A stretch of DNA of 64,000 nt, from positions 744,001 through 808,000 of the forward strand of contig NZ_BMIH01000003.1 of NCBI RefSeq assembly GCF_014641735.1, read 5' to 3'. The translations under genes were made by a program, and so were the position numbers. Below the pieces are notes generated by a model. The model was not told the DNA's origin, ran no database searches, and saw only the letters and a list, made by a program, of their open reading frames with translations. This document shows positions 34,825 to 43,759 of the stretch, piece after piece (within the stretch, counting starts at the first letter, position 1; every line of letters begins with the position of its first letter). Source of the stretch: Sphingomonas metalli (GTDB taxonomy: Bacteria > Pseudomonadota > Alphaproteobacteria > Sphingomonadales > Sphingomonadaceae).

Positions 34825-35652
34825 ATGGAATCGCTTGTATCGACCGATTGGCTCGCAGGCGCGCTCGGCGCCCCCGATCTCGTGGTGGCCGACGCGACCC
34901 TGCTCGCGGGCGAACTGGGGCGCGACGCCCGCGCCGAATATCGCGGCGGCCATATTCCCGGTGCGGTGTTCCTCGATCTGGCGTCGCTGCGCGACACGAC
35001 TTCGCCGCTTCCGAACACGCTGCCCGATGCGGCGACGATGGCGCGGCACCTCGAGCCGCTGGGCCTGGGCGACGGCGCACGGATCGTGCTCTACGACGAC
35101 TCGCCATGGCGCTCGGCGGCCCGGGCCTGGTGGCTGCTGCGCAGCTTCGGGATCGGCGACGTCGCGATCCTCGATGGCGGCCTCGCCAAATGGCGTGCGG
35201 AGGGACGGCCGCTATCCACCGGGGACGAGGTGGCGCCGCCCCGCCCCGTCACCCCACACTTCAACGAAGCGCGGCTGCGGACCCGCGAGCAGGTGCGCGG
35301 CAATCTGGCGACGGGGGCCGAGCAGCTGCTCGACGCCCGCTCGCGGCCGCGCTTCACCGGCGAGGAGCCGGACCCGCACGGCGCGGCGCCCGGCCATATC
35401 CCGGGGGCGCAGTGCATCCCCTATCCCCGCTTCTTCGAAGGCGACGGGACGTGGAAGCGGGGAGACGCGCTGAAGGCTGTGTTCGCCGACGTCGATCTGG
35501 ACGCACCGCTGGTCGCGACCTGTGGATCCGGGGTCACCGCGGCAGTAATCGCCTTCGCCGCGCATCTGCTGGGTCGCGAGGCGGCGATCTATGACGGCAG
35601 CTGGTCCGAATGGGGCAGCGATCCGGCCAGCCCCAAGGCGCTCGGCCTGTGA
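34825..35652 (+). CDS. sseA: 3-mercaptopyruvate / thiosulfate sulfurtransferase (tandem rhodanese)
   Basis: A 275-residue protein with two rhodanese domains. The N-terminal, inactive one contains GHIPGAVFLDLASLRD. The C-terminal one carries the catalytic Cys in LVATCGSGVTAAVIA (about residue 233). The CGSGVTA loop is of mercaptopyruvate sulfurtransferase type (CG[S/T]G[V/I]T) rather than CRKGVT of thiosulfate enzymes. AGGGAG precedes the ATG at 34825. The stop overlaps the GTG of the cystathionine beta-lyase gene, linking sulfur transfer to cysteine/methionine metabolism. Confidence 0.92.
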   Translation: MESLVSTDWLAGALGAPDLVVADATLLAGELGRDARAEYRGGHIPGAVFLDLASLRDTTSPLPNTLPDAATMARHLEPLGLGDGARIVLYDDSPWRSAARAWWLLRSFGIGDVAILDGGLAKWRAEGRPLSTGDEVAPPRPVTPHFNEARLRTREQVRGNLATGAEQLLDARSRPRFTGEEPDPHGAAPGHIPGAQCIPYPRFFEGDGTWKRGDALKAVFADVDLDAPLVATCGSGVTAAVIAFAAHLLGREAAIYDGSWSEWGSDPASPKALGL

Positions 35653-36842
35653 GCGGCGGCAAATCCGACAAGCCCGCCACGCAGGTGGTGCAGGCCGGGC
35701 GGCGGCCCGAATGGACGGGCGGGATCGTCAACCCGCCGGTCTGGCGCGCCTCCACGATCCTCTACGATTCGGTCGCGCATCTGCGGGCCACGGGCGCGAA
35801 GGACACGCACCACACGCTGTTCTACGGACGGCGGGGCACGCCGACCCAATGGTCGCTGGCCGATGCGCTCACCGAACTGGAGCCGGGGGCGGAGGCGACC
35901 TTCCTCTATCCATCCGGCGTGGCGGCGGTGGCGGCGGCGCTGCTGACCGTGCTGTCGCCGGGCGACGAACTGTTGCTGGTCGACAGCGCCTATGACCCGA
36001 CCCGCTCGCTGGCGACGGGCCTGCTGGCGCGGATGGGGATCGCCACCCGCTTCTACGACCCCATGATCGGCGCCGGTATCGCAGAGCTGATCGGGCCGCA
36101 GACGCGCGCGATCTTCATGGAAAGCCCGGGCAGCCTGACCTTCGAGGTGCAGGACGTGCCTGCGATCGTCGCTGCGGCCCGCGCGCGAGGGGTCGCGACA
36201 CTCATCGACAATACCTGGGCGACCCCCCTCCTCTTCCCGACGATCGGGCTCGGGGTCGACATGGCGATTCTCGCCTGCACCAAATATATCGTCGGCCATT
36301 CGGACGTGATGCTGGGATCGGTCACCGCCAATCCCGCCTGGTTCAAGCGGCTGCGTGAGACGAGCTTCCAGCTGGGCCAGCATGTCAGCCCCGACGATGC
36401 GTGGCTCGGCAGCCGGGGATTGCGAACGATGAAGCTGCGGCTCGACCGGCATGGCGAGAGCGCGTTGGCGGTGGCGCGATGGCTGGCGACGCGGCCAGAG
36501 GTAGCCCGGGTGCTTCACCCCGCCCTGCCCGACTGCCCCGGCCATGAGACCTTTCTGCGCGATTTCCGCGGACCGGCGGGGCTGTTCGCCTTCGAGCTTG
36601 CGGGCGGCGACGATGCGGCGCGGACTGCCCTGATCGACGGGCTGGAGCATTTCGGGATCGGCTATAGCTGGGGTGGTTATGAAAGCCTGGTCGTGCCGAT
36701 CGACCCTCACCGCTATCGCAGCGTGACCCGTCGCCAGGCGGCAGGACCGATGGTGCGGCTGCAGATCGGGCTGGAAGATGTCGACGACCTGATCGCAGAT
36801 CTGGCCGCCGGGCTGGACCGCTTTAGCGCGGTGCGCGGCTGA
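35649..36842 (+). CDS. metC: Cystathionine beta-lyase (PLP-dependent)
   Basis: Cleaves cystathionine to homocysteine, pyruvate and ammonia in methionine synthesis. The 397-residue Cys/Met-metabolism PLP enzyme has a phosphate-binding region LYPSGVAAVAAALL, the LIDNTWATPLLFPTIGLGVD segment with the PLP-ring Asp, and the PLP lysine in ACTKYIVGHSDVMLG (about residue 210). HVSPDDAWLGSRGLRTMKLR and SWGGYESLVVP are typical of MetC. The GTG start at 35649 overlaps the preceding stop (GTGA). A gamma-lyase role cannot be excluded, but the motif set favours MetC. Confidence 0.93.
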   Translation: MSGGKSDKPATQVVQAGRRPEWTGGIVNPPVWRASTILYDSVAHLRATGAKDTHHTLFYGRRGTPTQWSLADALTELEPGAEATFLYPSGVAAVAAALLTVLSPGDELLLVDSAYDPTRSLATGLLARMGIATRFYDPMIGAGIAELIGPQTRAIFMESPGSLTFEVQDVPAIVAAARARGVATLIDNTWATPLLFPTIGLGVDMAILACTKYIVGHSDVMLGSVTANPAWFKRLRETSFQLGQHVSPDDAWLGSRGLRTMKLRLDRHGESALAVARWLATRPEVARVLHPALPDCPGHETFLRDFRGPAGLFAFELAGGDDAARTALIDGLEHFGIGYSWGGYESLVVPIDPHRYRSVTRRQAAGPMVRLQIGLEDVDDLIADLAAGLDRFSAVRG

Positions 36843-37124
36843 CAAGTACATGATTTTGAGATGCGCACCACCCCGGCCGCAGACACGTAGATGAAATCGC
36901 ACTGGTTAGAATAACTTCCGCGTGAATGTGACGTCTGCGCAACATAATATGGCTGTTCCGTGCCCCGTTGTACGAAACCGACTTGTGCAGGTGCGAAGGC
37001 GCTGGCATTCCAGCGCGACCGGCAGAGCGATCGCGCGGGGGCTTTGAGCCCCGATCATACAGACGCGGCATCGTCGGGACATGCAGGCGGGGACATCGGA
37101 TCCATCCCATGAAAGGGACAATCG

Positions 37125-37964
37125 ATGCGCTTCTCGCACCTTCTGGCCGGCGGCCTGTGTCTTGCCGCGGCCGCTCCTGCTCTTGCGCAGGAGGAAACGG
37201 CACCGCCCTCGCCGATCACCGTCAGCGGCAGCGTTTCCGTGCTTACCGACTATCGCCTGCGCGGCATCTCCCAGACCAACAAGAACGCGGCGGTGCAGGG
37301 CGCGCTGACGATCGCGCATGAAAGCGGCATCTATATCGGCACCTTCGCCTCCAACCTTGCGGGCTGGGGCACGTTCGGCGGCGCCAATATGGAGCTGGAT
37401 GCGATCGGCGGCTGGAAGAAGACCTTCGGCAGCGCGACGACCGACGTCGGCGTGACGTGGTACACCTATCCGGGCGGCGCCTCTGAATCGGATGTGGTCG
37501 AGTTCTTCGGCCGCCTCTCGGGCACCGCCGGGCCGGCGACGCTGACCGCCGGCGTCTATTATGCTCCCAAGCAGACGTCGCTGGGCTATTTCACCGCCTC
37601 GGCAACGCCGTTCGTCGCGGGTGACGGCACCCGGCGCGACAATCTCTACCTGACCGGCGACGGCACGGTGGGCATTCCCGGCACGCCGATCACGGCCAAG
37701 GCGCATATCGGCTATTCGAAGGGCAACAAGGGACTCGGTCCCAACGGCACCAGCCTGGCCCCGACCGGCAAATATTGGGACTGGTCGCTGGGTGCGGACG
37801 TCGCCTTCTACAAGAACCTGACCTTCAACGTCTCCTATGTCGACACCGACATCGGCGACAGCGAGTCGGCCTATCTGCGGCCGAACCTTTCCAAGGGGCA
37901 GGTCGATGGCGGGGCGTCGATCACCGATCCCACCGTGGTCTTCTCAATCACCGCGGCCTTCTGA
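37125..37964 (+). CDS. TorF-family putative outer membrane porin (Gcw_chp)
   Basis: A 279-residue exported beta-barrel protein. The signal peptide is MRFSHLLAGGLCLAAAAPALA. The mature protein begins with the family signature VSGSVSVLTDYRLRGISQTN (about residues 34-53), followed by alternating amphipathic strands (SGIYIGTFASNLAGW, DVGVTWYTYPG, NLTFNVSYVDTDIGD) and ends with SITAAF, the terminal Phe needed for BAM recognition. TorF members are OM proteins of unclear substrate, one linked to tetrathionate/TMAO-type regulation by name only. A 282-bp leader region without genes precedes it; a strong hairpin follows. AAAGGGA lies before the ATG. Confidence 0.9.
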   Translation: MRFSHLLAGGLCLAAAAPALAQEETAPPSPITVSGSVSVLTDYRLRGISQTNKNAAVQGALTIAHESGIYIGTFASNLAGWGTFGGANMELDAIGGWKKTFGSATTDVGVTWYTYPGGASESDVVEFFGRLSGTAGPATLTAGVYYAPKQTSLGYFTASATPFVAGDGTRRDNLYLTGDGTVGIPGTPITAKAHIGYSKGNKGLGPNGTSLAPTGKYWDWSLGADVAFYKNLTFNVSYVDTDIGDSESAYLRPNLSKGQVDGGASITDPTVVFSITAAF

Positions 37965-37973
37965 TTGCGCGCG

Positions 37974-38003
37974 CCGGGCGGCGCTCTAAAGGGTGCCGCC
38001 CGG
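37974..38003 (+). terminator. Hairpin downstream of the TorF-family gene
   Basis: CCGGGCGGC (37974-37982) pairs over 9 bp with GCCGCCCGG (37995-38003), 10 bp beyond the stop. No long T-run follows, only TGGTCTCGT. Confidence 0.5.
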
Positions 38004-38109
38004 TGGTCTCGTGCGAAGATTGCATATTGGTTTGCGCAGAGGCGCGGAGGACGCAGAGCCGTGCGCCGAGCGCGACGCGCGCCTGCTTCGATGACCATCT
38101 GATAATTGA

Positions 38110-38189
38110 CGTCGCCCCAGCGCAGGCTGGGGCCTTTTGCGACTGGCGTGCTTCGATCGCGGCAGATCCCAGCCTTCGCTGGGATGACG
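38110..38189. repeat. Paired inverted REP-like palindromes
   Basis: CGTCGCCCCAGCGCAGGCTG (38110-) faces AGCCTTCGCTGGGATGACGT (ending about 38190). Same design as the pair at 5249-5344, with a GCCCCAGC core. Confidence 0.65.
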
Positions 38190-38221
38190 TAGTTCTTCGC
38201 TAGGTTGACGTGGTCGGGTAA

Positions 38222-38290
38222 CCGTTCGTGCTGAGCGAAGTCGAAGCACCGTCTAGCCTCAGGCACTTCGACTGCGCTCAGGGCGAGCGG
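38222..38290. repeat. Palindromic repeat, CGTTCGTGCTGAG family, compact copy
   Basis: CCGTTCGTGCTGAGCGAAGT..GAAGCAC is inverted as CACTTCGACTGCGCTCAGGG followed by CGAGCGG. At about 69 bp this is the cleanest copy in the window. With the preceding REP pair and the hairpin it fills the 382-bp space between the porin and bamF-like genes. Confidence 0.7.
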
Positions 38291-38346
38291 TCAGAGGTCG
38301 GCCGATCTCGCGTCATCCAACTCCAGCGATTCGCCGCTCTTCCCCC

Positions 38347-38778
38347 TCAATTCTGCGGCGTAGCGGGCTGCGGCGTGCTGGCCTGCGGCGTCACCCGTGC
38401 GTCCTGGCCGTCGCCCTGCGGGGCGGCGACGATGTCGCGGGTGGTGGTGCCCTTGTCGACGACATTGGTGTCGGGATCGCCGACCTGCGACCGGATGCCC
38501 GGATCGGTCGCATCGGCGCCGGCCTGGTTGAGCGTCGCGGTCTCGGCGGCGCTGCGGCGCGGGGCGCCGAAGATCGCCTCCAGCGTCTGCTGCTGGCCGA
38601 CATTGTCCTGCGCACGCGCCGCGCCGGGCTTGGGCGGGACCAGCGCATAGTCGGGCGGGATCACCAGCGGCGCCTGGCGGGCGACGGCGAACTCGTCGGG
38701 ACGCTTGCGGTTGAGGGGATTGCTGGCGCAGCCGGCGAGGAGCGACAGCCCTGCCGCGAGGATGACGACGTTACGCAT
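38347..38778 (-). CDS. DUF3035 lipoprotein (BamF-like)
   Basis: A 143-residue lipoprotein: MRNVVILAAGLSLLAGCASN, lipobox LAGC. Directly after the Cys comes NPLNRKRPDEFAVARQAPLV and IPPDYALVPPKPG. This R-x-x-PDEF-x-V-x-x-x-APL pattern is shared with the N-terminus of BamC and defines DUF3035, named BamF in Caulobacter for association with the beta-barrel assembly complex. The C-terminal half is low-complexity Gln/Thr/Pro. The start overlaps the lspA stop by 8 bases (ATGCGTAA). The BAM role is inferred from family. Confidence 0.8.
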   Translation of the reverse strand: MRNVVILAAGLSLLAGCASNPLNRKRPDEFAVARQAPLVIPPDYALVPPKPGAARAQDNVGQQQTLEAIFGAPRRSAAETATLNQAGADATDPGIRSQVGDPDTNVVDKGTTTRDIVAAPQGDGQDARVTPQASTPQPATPQN

Positions 38779-39295
38779 GGGGACTCTCCGCAGAAGAAGA
38801 AGGCTGACCGGCTGTCGATTGCGTGTCGCGGACGAGCAGCGCGCGCAGCAGCAAGAGCACGACGCCGATGGTAATCGCGGCATCGGCGACATTGAAGACC
38901 AAAAAGGGCCGCCACTCCCCGAAGTGGAGGTCGGCGAAATCGACCACGTAGCCGAAGCGTACCCGGTCCAGGATGTTGCCGAGCGCGCCGCCGAGGACGA
39001 GGCCGAGCGCGATCTGGTCGGCCGGCTTCTTCTCGCGCGTCATCCAGATCGCGACCCCGAGCGCGATCGCGCCGGTCATCGCGACGAGCGCCCAGCGCGT
39101 GCCGTCGCCGTCCGCCGGCAACAGGCCTAGAGAAACGCCGATATTGGGCACGAAGCGAAGCGCGAAGAAGCCGGTCACCTCGCGCGCGGCGCCGAGATGG
39201 TCGATCCCGAGCGGTCCGGTGACCGCCCATTTGCTGAGCTGGTCGGCGGCGAACAGCAGGGCGGCGGCGACCAGGCCGCGGACAGGCAGCGTCAT
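38771..39295 (-). CDS. lspA: Lipoprotein signal peptidase (signal peptidase II)
   Basis: Membrane aspartyl protease that removes prolipoprotein signal peptides. The 174-residue protein has four membrane helices. The catalytic Asp pair is in GNILDRVRFGYVVDF and in FNVADAAITIGVVLLL; FVPNIGVSLGLL replaces the common NxGxAF motif with only a small change. The start MTLPVRG at 39295 overlaps the ileS stop (ATGA). Gene order ribF-ileS-lspA is widespread in bacteria. Its product is needed for the downstream lipoprotein. Confidence 0.95.
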   Translation of the reverse strand: MTLPVRGLVAAALLFAADQLSKWAVTGPLGIDHLGAAREVTGFFALRFVPNIGVSLGLLPADGDGTRWALVAMTGAIALGVAIWMTREKKPADQIALGLVLGGALGNILDRVRFGYVVDFADLHFGEWRPFLVFNVADAAITIGVVLLLLRALLVRDTQSTAGQPSSSAESPHA

Positions 39296-42198
39296 GCCGC
39301 CTCTCCCTGACCCGTCACGGCCGTGACGGCGGTACAGCGGTTGCAGAGCAGCCCGTCCTCCGTCACTTCGGGAAGATGGCGCCAGCAGCGGCCGCACTTG
39401 TGATAGTCGGTCCGGGCGACCGTCACGCTGCCGTCACCCGGCGACACGTCGGCGACGATGAACAGTTCGGCGAGCAGCGCGGCGGGCAGCGGCTGATCGG
39501 AAACGGTCACCATCGCCTCGTTGCTCGACCGGATCGTCTTTTCGCGGCGGAGCGGCTCGATCGCTTCGGTCACCGTCTCGCGCAGCGCGCGCACCGCCTG
39601 CCAGCGGGTGCCGAGCGCGGCGTCATCGGACGCAGGAGCCGGCAGCTGCGGCCATTCGAGCAGATGGACTGAGCCGTCCTCCGAAGGGTAGCGTGCCTGC
39701 CACACCTCTTCGGCGGTGAAGCAGATCACCGGCGCCGCGTAGCGGACGAGCGCGTGGAAGAGGATGTCGAGGACGGTGCGATAGCTGCGGCGCTTCACGC
39801 TGTCCGCCGCGTCGCAATAGAGGCTGTCCTTGCGCACGTCGAAGAAGAAGGCGGACAGGTCCTCGTTCGCGAAGTCGGTCAGCAGGCGCAGATAGCGGTT
39901 GAACTCATAGCCCGTCGCCGCCTCGCGCAGCTCGGTGTCGAGCATGTGGAGGCGATGGAGGATGTAGCGTTCGAGCTCCGGCATGTCGGCCGGCGCGACC
40001 TTCTCCGCCTCGCTGAAGCCGTCGAGCGCGCCGAGCAGATAGCGGAACGTGTTGCGCAGCTTGCGATAGGCGTCCGACGCGGTCGCCAGCACTTCCTTGC
40101 CGATGCGGACATCGTCGAAATAGTCGGTCGAGGCGACCCACATGCGCAGGATGTCCGCGCCGCTCTCGCCGATCACCTTGAGCGGATCGACGACATTGCC
40201 GAGGCTCTTGGACATCTTGCGGCCCTGGCCGTCGAGCGCGAACCCGTGGGTGAGCACCGCGTCATAGGGCGCACGGCCGCGGGTACCGCAGCTCTCGAGC
40301 AGCGAGGACTGGAACCAGCCGCGATGCTGGTCCGACCCTTCGAGATAGAGGTTGGCGCGGACGCCTTCGCCATAGCGCGCCTCGACGGTGAAGACATGGG
40401 TGCAGCCCGAATCGAACCACACGTCGAGAATGTCCTGCACCGGCTCGTAATCGGCGAGCGTATAGCCATCGCCGAGCAGCGCCTGATGGTCGCCGGTGAA
40501 CCAGGCATCCGCGCCGCCGGCCCGGAAGGCCTCGACGATGCGGGCGTTGACCGCCGGGTCGCGCAGATAGTCGCCGGTGGCGCGGTGGACGTAGAGCGCG
40601 ATCGGCACGCCCCAGGCGCGCTGGCGGCTGATCACCCAGTCGGGCCGGCCCTCCACCATCGCGGTGATGCGGTTCTCCGCGCGGGCCGGCACCCAGCGGG
40701 TGCGGGCGATCGCGTCGAGTGCGAGTTCGCGCAGGGTGGCGCCGTTGCCGGAACCAAGCCCCTCCCCTTCAGGGGAGGGGTTGGGGTGGAGCGCTTCCCC
40801 AAGCGCGTCGGCCTCGGTGAGACTGCGACGCCCCACCCCTGACCCCTCCCCTGAAGGGGAGGGGAGAATGGAAGCGCGGTCCATCGGAATGAACCATTGC
40901 GGGGTCGCGCGGAAGATGACCTTGGCCTTGGACCGCCAGCTGTGCGGATAGCTGTGCGCGAAGTCGTCGCTGGCGGAAAGCAGCGCGCCCACTTCGCGCA
41001 GGTCGGCGCAGATCGGGCCGTCGGCGGCGACGAACTTCTTGTTGATGACGCTGCCCTGCCCGCCCAGCCACGGCCAGTCGGCGCGGTAGAGGCCGGCGGC
41101 GTCGACCGCGAAGACGGGCTCGATCCCGTACTGGCGGCAGAGGAGGAAATCGTCCTCGCCATGATCCGGGGCCATGTGGACGAGGCCGGTGCCGGCATCG
41201 GTCGTCACGAAGTCGCCGGGCAGGAAGGGGCGCGGGGTGGCGAAGAAGCCGCCCAGGGCGTGCATCGGATGCTTAGCGGTCGCGCCGTCGAATTCCGTGC
41301 CCTTCACCAGCGCCACCAGCTCCTCCATCTGGAGGCCGGTGCGCTTGCTGAAGGCGGGGAGCAGCGGCTCGGCGACGACGAACTTGCGGCCGCCGCTCTT
41401 GAACAGGACGTAGTCGTGCGAGCGGCCATAGGCGAGCGCCTGGTTGACCGGGATCGTCCAGGGCGTCGTCGTCCAGATGACCGCGGTTGCGCCGACCAGT
41501 TCGGGCCAATCGGCCGATGCGATCTCGAACCCGACATCGATCTGGGTGGATACGATGTCCTCATACTCCACCTCCGCCTCGGCCAGCGCGGTCTTTTCGA
41601 CCGGCGACCACATGACGGGCTTGGCACCGCGATAGAGCTGGCCCGATTCGGCGAACTTCAACAGCTCGCCGACGATCGCCGCCTCCGCGTCGAACTTCAT
41701 GGTGAGATAGGGATCGTCCCAGTCGCCCATGATGCCCAGCCGCTCGAACTGGCCCCGCTGCACCGCGACCCACTTCTCGGCATAGGCGCGGCACTCGGCG
41801 CGGAACTGGTCGACCGGCACGTCGTCCTTGTTCTGCTTCTTCGCGCGATAGGCCTCCTCGACCTTCCACTCGATCGGCAGGCCATGACAGTCCCATCCCG
41901 GGACATAGGGTGCATCCTTGCCCATCAGCGACTGGCTGCGGACGATGATGTCCTTAAGCACCTTGTTCATCGCATGGCCCATATGGATGTCGCCATTGGC
42001 GTAGGGCGGGCCATCGTGGAGGATGAACAGCTCGCGCCCGGCACGCTCCCGGCGCAGGCGCTGGTACAGCCCGATCCGCGCCCAGCGGTCGAGGATCGCA
42101 GGCTCCTTGGCGGCGAGGCCCGCCTTCATCGGGAAATCGGTCGTCGGCAGGAAGACGGTGTCGCGCCAGTCCCTGCCCTGAGCGGCGGTGTCGGTCAT
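39292..42198 (-). CDS. ileS: Isoleucyl-tRNA synthetase, with an in-frame palindromic-repeat insertion
   Basis: Charges tRNA-Ile; class I synthetase of 968 residues. The HIGH-type motif is GDIHMGHAM (about residue 68). The editing domain (CP1) contains TTTPWTIPVNQALAYG and THR-region equivalents. KMSKSLGNVVDPLKVIGESG holds the second ATP motif. The C-terminal zinc site is CGRCWRHL..LLCNRC. After QWFIPMDR about 40 residues (including SILPSPSGEGSGV and LHPNPSPEGEGLG) separate it from TLRELALDAI; these are encoded by a GC-rich double palindrome at 40759-40864. Reading frame stays open. Start MTDTAAQG at 42198 overlaps the ribF stop (ATGA). Confidence 0.96.
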   Translation of the reverse strand: MTDTAAQGRDWRDTVFLPTTDFPMKAGLAAKEPAILDRWARIGLYQRLRRERAGRELFILHDGPPYANGDIHMGHAMNKVLKDIIVRSQSLMGKDAPYVPGWDCHGLPIEWKVEEAYRAKKQNKDDVPVDQFRAECRAYAEKWVAVQRGQFERLGIMGDWDDPYLTMKFDAEAAIVGELLKFAESGQLYRGAKPVMWSPVEKTALAEAEVEYEDIVSTQIDVGFEIASADWPELVGATAVIWTTTPWTIPVNQALAYGRSHDYVLFKSGGRKFVVAEPLLPAFSKRTGLQMEELVALVKGTEFDGATAKHPMHALGGFFATPRPFLPGDFVTTDAGTGLVHMAPDHGEDDFLLCRQYGIEPVFAVDAAGLYRADWPWLGGQGSVINKKFVAADGPICADLREVGALLSASDDFAHSYPHSWRSKAKVIFRATPQWFIPMDRASILPSPSGEGSGVGRRSLTEADALGEALHPNPSPEGEGLGSGNGATLRELALDAIARTRWVPARAENRITAMVEGRPDWVISRQRAWGVPIALYVHRATGDYLRDPAVNARIVEAFRAGGADAWFTGDHQALLGDGYTLADYEPVQDILDVWFDSGCTHVFTVEARYGEGVRANLYLEGSDQHRGWFQSSLLESCGTRGRAPYDAVLTHGFALDGQGRKMSKSLGNVVDPLKVIGESGADILRMWVASTDYFDDVRIGKEVLATASDAYRKLRNTFRYLLGALDGFSEAEKVAPADMPELERYILHRLHMLDTELREAATGYEFNRYLRLLTDFANEDLSAFFFDVRKDSLYCDAADSVKRRSYRTVLDILFHALVRYAAPVICFTAEEVWQARYPSEDGSVHLLEWPQLPAPASDDAALGTRWQAVRALRETVTEAIEPLRREKTIRSSNEAMVTVSDQPLPAALLAELFIVADVSPGDGSVTVARTDYHKCGRCWRHLPEVTEDGLLCNRCTAVTAVTGQGEAA
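40759..40864. repeat. REPIN-like double palindrome inserted in frame in ileS
   Basis: CCCCTCCCCTTCAGGGGAGG with flank GGTTGGGGTGG (40759-40789) is inverted as CCCCACCCCTGACCCCTCCC with CTGAAGGGGAGGGG (40831-40864). Each arm is a hairpin by itself and the pair can form one long stem around a 41-bp centre. It encodes SPSGEG/SPEGEG-type peptide inside IleS. Confidence 0.85.
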
Positions 42199-43127
42199 TC
42201 GCCCGCGCTTAGAATGTCCCGCGCCCGGGCACAATCGGCGTCCATCTGTGCGATGAGGGCGGGCAGCCCGTCGAACATCGCCTCCAGGCGGAGATACTCG
42301 ATCAGCTCCACCTCCAGCCGCTCGCCGTAGAGATCGCCGGCAAAGTCGAAGAAGTGCGGCTCCAGCAGTTCCTTCAGCGGTTCGAACTGCGGGCGTATCC
42401 CCAGATTGGCGGCGCCGTTCAGCACCCGCCCGTCCGCCAGCCGTCCGCGCACGGCATAGATGCCGTAGGCGGGACGCAGATAATTGCCGAGCGACAGATT
42501 GGCGGTGGGGTAACCGATGGTGCGTCCGACCTTGTCGCCATGTTCCACCATTCCCTCGATCGCGAAGGGGCGGGTCAGCAGCCGCGCGGCTTCCCGCATC
42601 TCGCCGAGGCGCAGATGGGCGCGGATGCGGCTGGAGGAGACGGGCTCGCCATCGAGGCAGACGGGACCGACCGCCTGCGCCGCGAAGCCATGGCGCTCGC
42701 CCGCCGCCCGGAGCACTTCGACATTGCCCGATTTGCGATGGCCGAAGGTGAAGTCCTCGCCCGTCACCACGCCGGCGACCGCAAGGTGACCGAGGAGGCG
42801 CTCTGCGATAAACTGCTCGGCCGACAGCGCGGCGAGATCGCCATCGAAGCGGAAGACGACCATCGCATCGGCGCCGGCGCCGGCGAACAGGCGTTCGCGC
42901 TGGTCGAGCGTGGTCAGGCGAAAGGGCGGCGCATCGGGTTGGAAGTGCCGCACCGGATGCGGATCGAAGGTGGCGACCAGCGCCGGCCGTCCCTCGGCCC
43001 GGGCCCGCGCCACGGCCGCCGCCACCACCGCCTGGTGGCCGAGATGAAACCCGTCGAAATTGCCGAGCGCGACGATCCCCCCGGCCAGATGCGCCGGAAC
43101 CGCCTCGCCGCCGTCAAGCCGCTGCAT
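42195..43127 (-). CDS. ribF: Bifunctional riboflavin kinase / FAD synthetase
   Basis: Converts riboflavin to FMN and then FAD. The 310-residue protein has the N-terminal FAD synthetase nucleotidyltransferase domain (ALGNFDGFHLGHQAVV, about residues 20-35; TFDPHPVRHF; GEDFTFGHRKSGN; SSSRIRAHLRLGEM) and the C-terminal riboflavin kinase domain (VEHGDKVGRTIGYPTANLSL, about 193-212; YGIYAVRG; ANLGIRPQF; LLEPHFFDFAGDLYG). First gene of ribF-ileS-lspA-bamF-like, each coupled by short overlaps. Length normal. Confidence 0.97.
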   Translation of the reverse strand: MQRLDGGEAVPAHLAGGIVALGNFDGFHLGHQAVVAAAVARARAEGRPALVATFDPHPVRHFQPDAPPFRLTTLDQRERLFAGAGADAMVVFRFDGDLAALSAEQFIAERLLGHLAVAGVVTGEDFTFGHRKSGNVEVLRAAGERHGFAAQAVGPVCLDGEPVSSSRIRAHLRLGEMREAARLLTRPFAIEGMVEHGDKVGRTIGYPTANLSLGNYLRPAYGIYAVRGRLADGRVLNGAANLGIRPQFEPLKELLEPHFFDFAGDLYGERLEVELIEYLRLEAMFDGLPALIAQMDADCARARDILSAGE

Positions 43128-43315
43128 GGGGGCGCTTTAGAGAGGGTGGCGGGGCGTTGCTAGTGTGAACGCGGACCCGCGGCTGTCCCCGTCGCTGCTG
43201 CGCTGGCGAGCTTCCGCCGGGGCCTTGCAGTCTCTAGGCCTGCATGGGCTTGACGTTGGCGCTGGTCTTCCAATCCTTGCGGAGCCGCACCTTCGCACCG
43301 TGATCCCGATGACGT

Positions 43316-43759
43316 TCAGAGCCGCACGAGCGTGACGAAGCTGTAGCCGTCGTGATCCTCGCGCGCGACTTCCCGCAGGCCATCAAAGGCGGGGACGACT
43401 GCGTCACCTTCGGGTTCGGCATGGATCTCGGTCAGCTCGACGCGGTCGGGAGTGAAGAGCGCGAAGACCTCTACGCCGCCGATCACCATCGCCTCCTCCC
43501 CCGCCAGAGCCAGTGCCTCGCCGGGGCCATGCGCCACTTCGGCACCAGCGGCGGACCAGCCGGTGTCACGAGTCAGGACGATATGCCGGCGGCCGGGAAG
43601 CGGCGCGGGGAAGCTGTCGAAGGTCCTGCGACCCATCACCATCGGCCGCCCCATGGTGAGGGCCTTGAAGCGCTTGAGATCGGCGGGAATGTGCCAGGGC
43701 AGCTGGCCGTCGCGGCCGATCACGCCGTTGCGCGCGCGGGCGAGGATGAAGGTGATCAC
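43316..43759 (-). CDS. folA: Dihydrofolate reductase
   Basis: Regenerates tetrahydrofolate after thymidylate synthesis. The 147-residue enzyme shows [20 protein letters not shown] (about residues 8-27, containing the PWH and substrate Asp region), [32 protein letters not shown] and the [13 protein letters not shown] segment. The GTG start at 43759 overlaps the thyA stop (GTGA), so the two are translationally coupled; the frame upstream is open but antisense-like. The product pairs functionally with ThyA, whose reaction oxidises the cofactor. Confidence 0.97.
   Translation of the reverse strand: MITFILARARNGVIGRDGQLPWHIPADLKRFKALTMGRPMVMGRRTFDSFPAPLPGRRHIVLTRDTGWSAAGAEVAHGPGEALALAGEEAMVIGGVEVFALFTPDRVELTEIHAEPEGDAVVPAFDGLREVAREDHDGYSFVTLVRL

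Noticed and set aside
36843..37124. Search for a riboswitch or tRNA upstream of the TorF-family gene
   Set aside because: No cloverleaf, conserved riboswitch core or T-loop (GGTTCGAATCC type) could be made out.
43234..43422. A 62-codon minus frame after folA ending in VRLRKDWKTSANVKPMQA
   Set aside because: The tail looks protein-like, but there is no RBS or start outside folA and no family; possibly a gene remnant, not supported enough to list.
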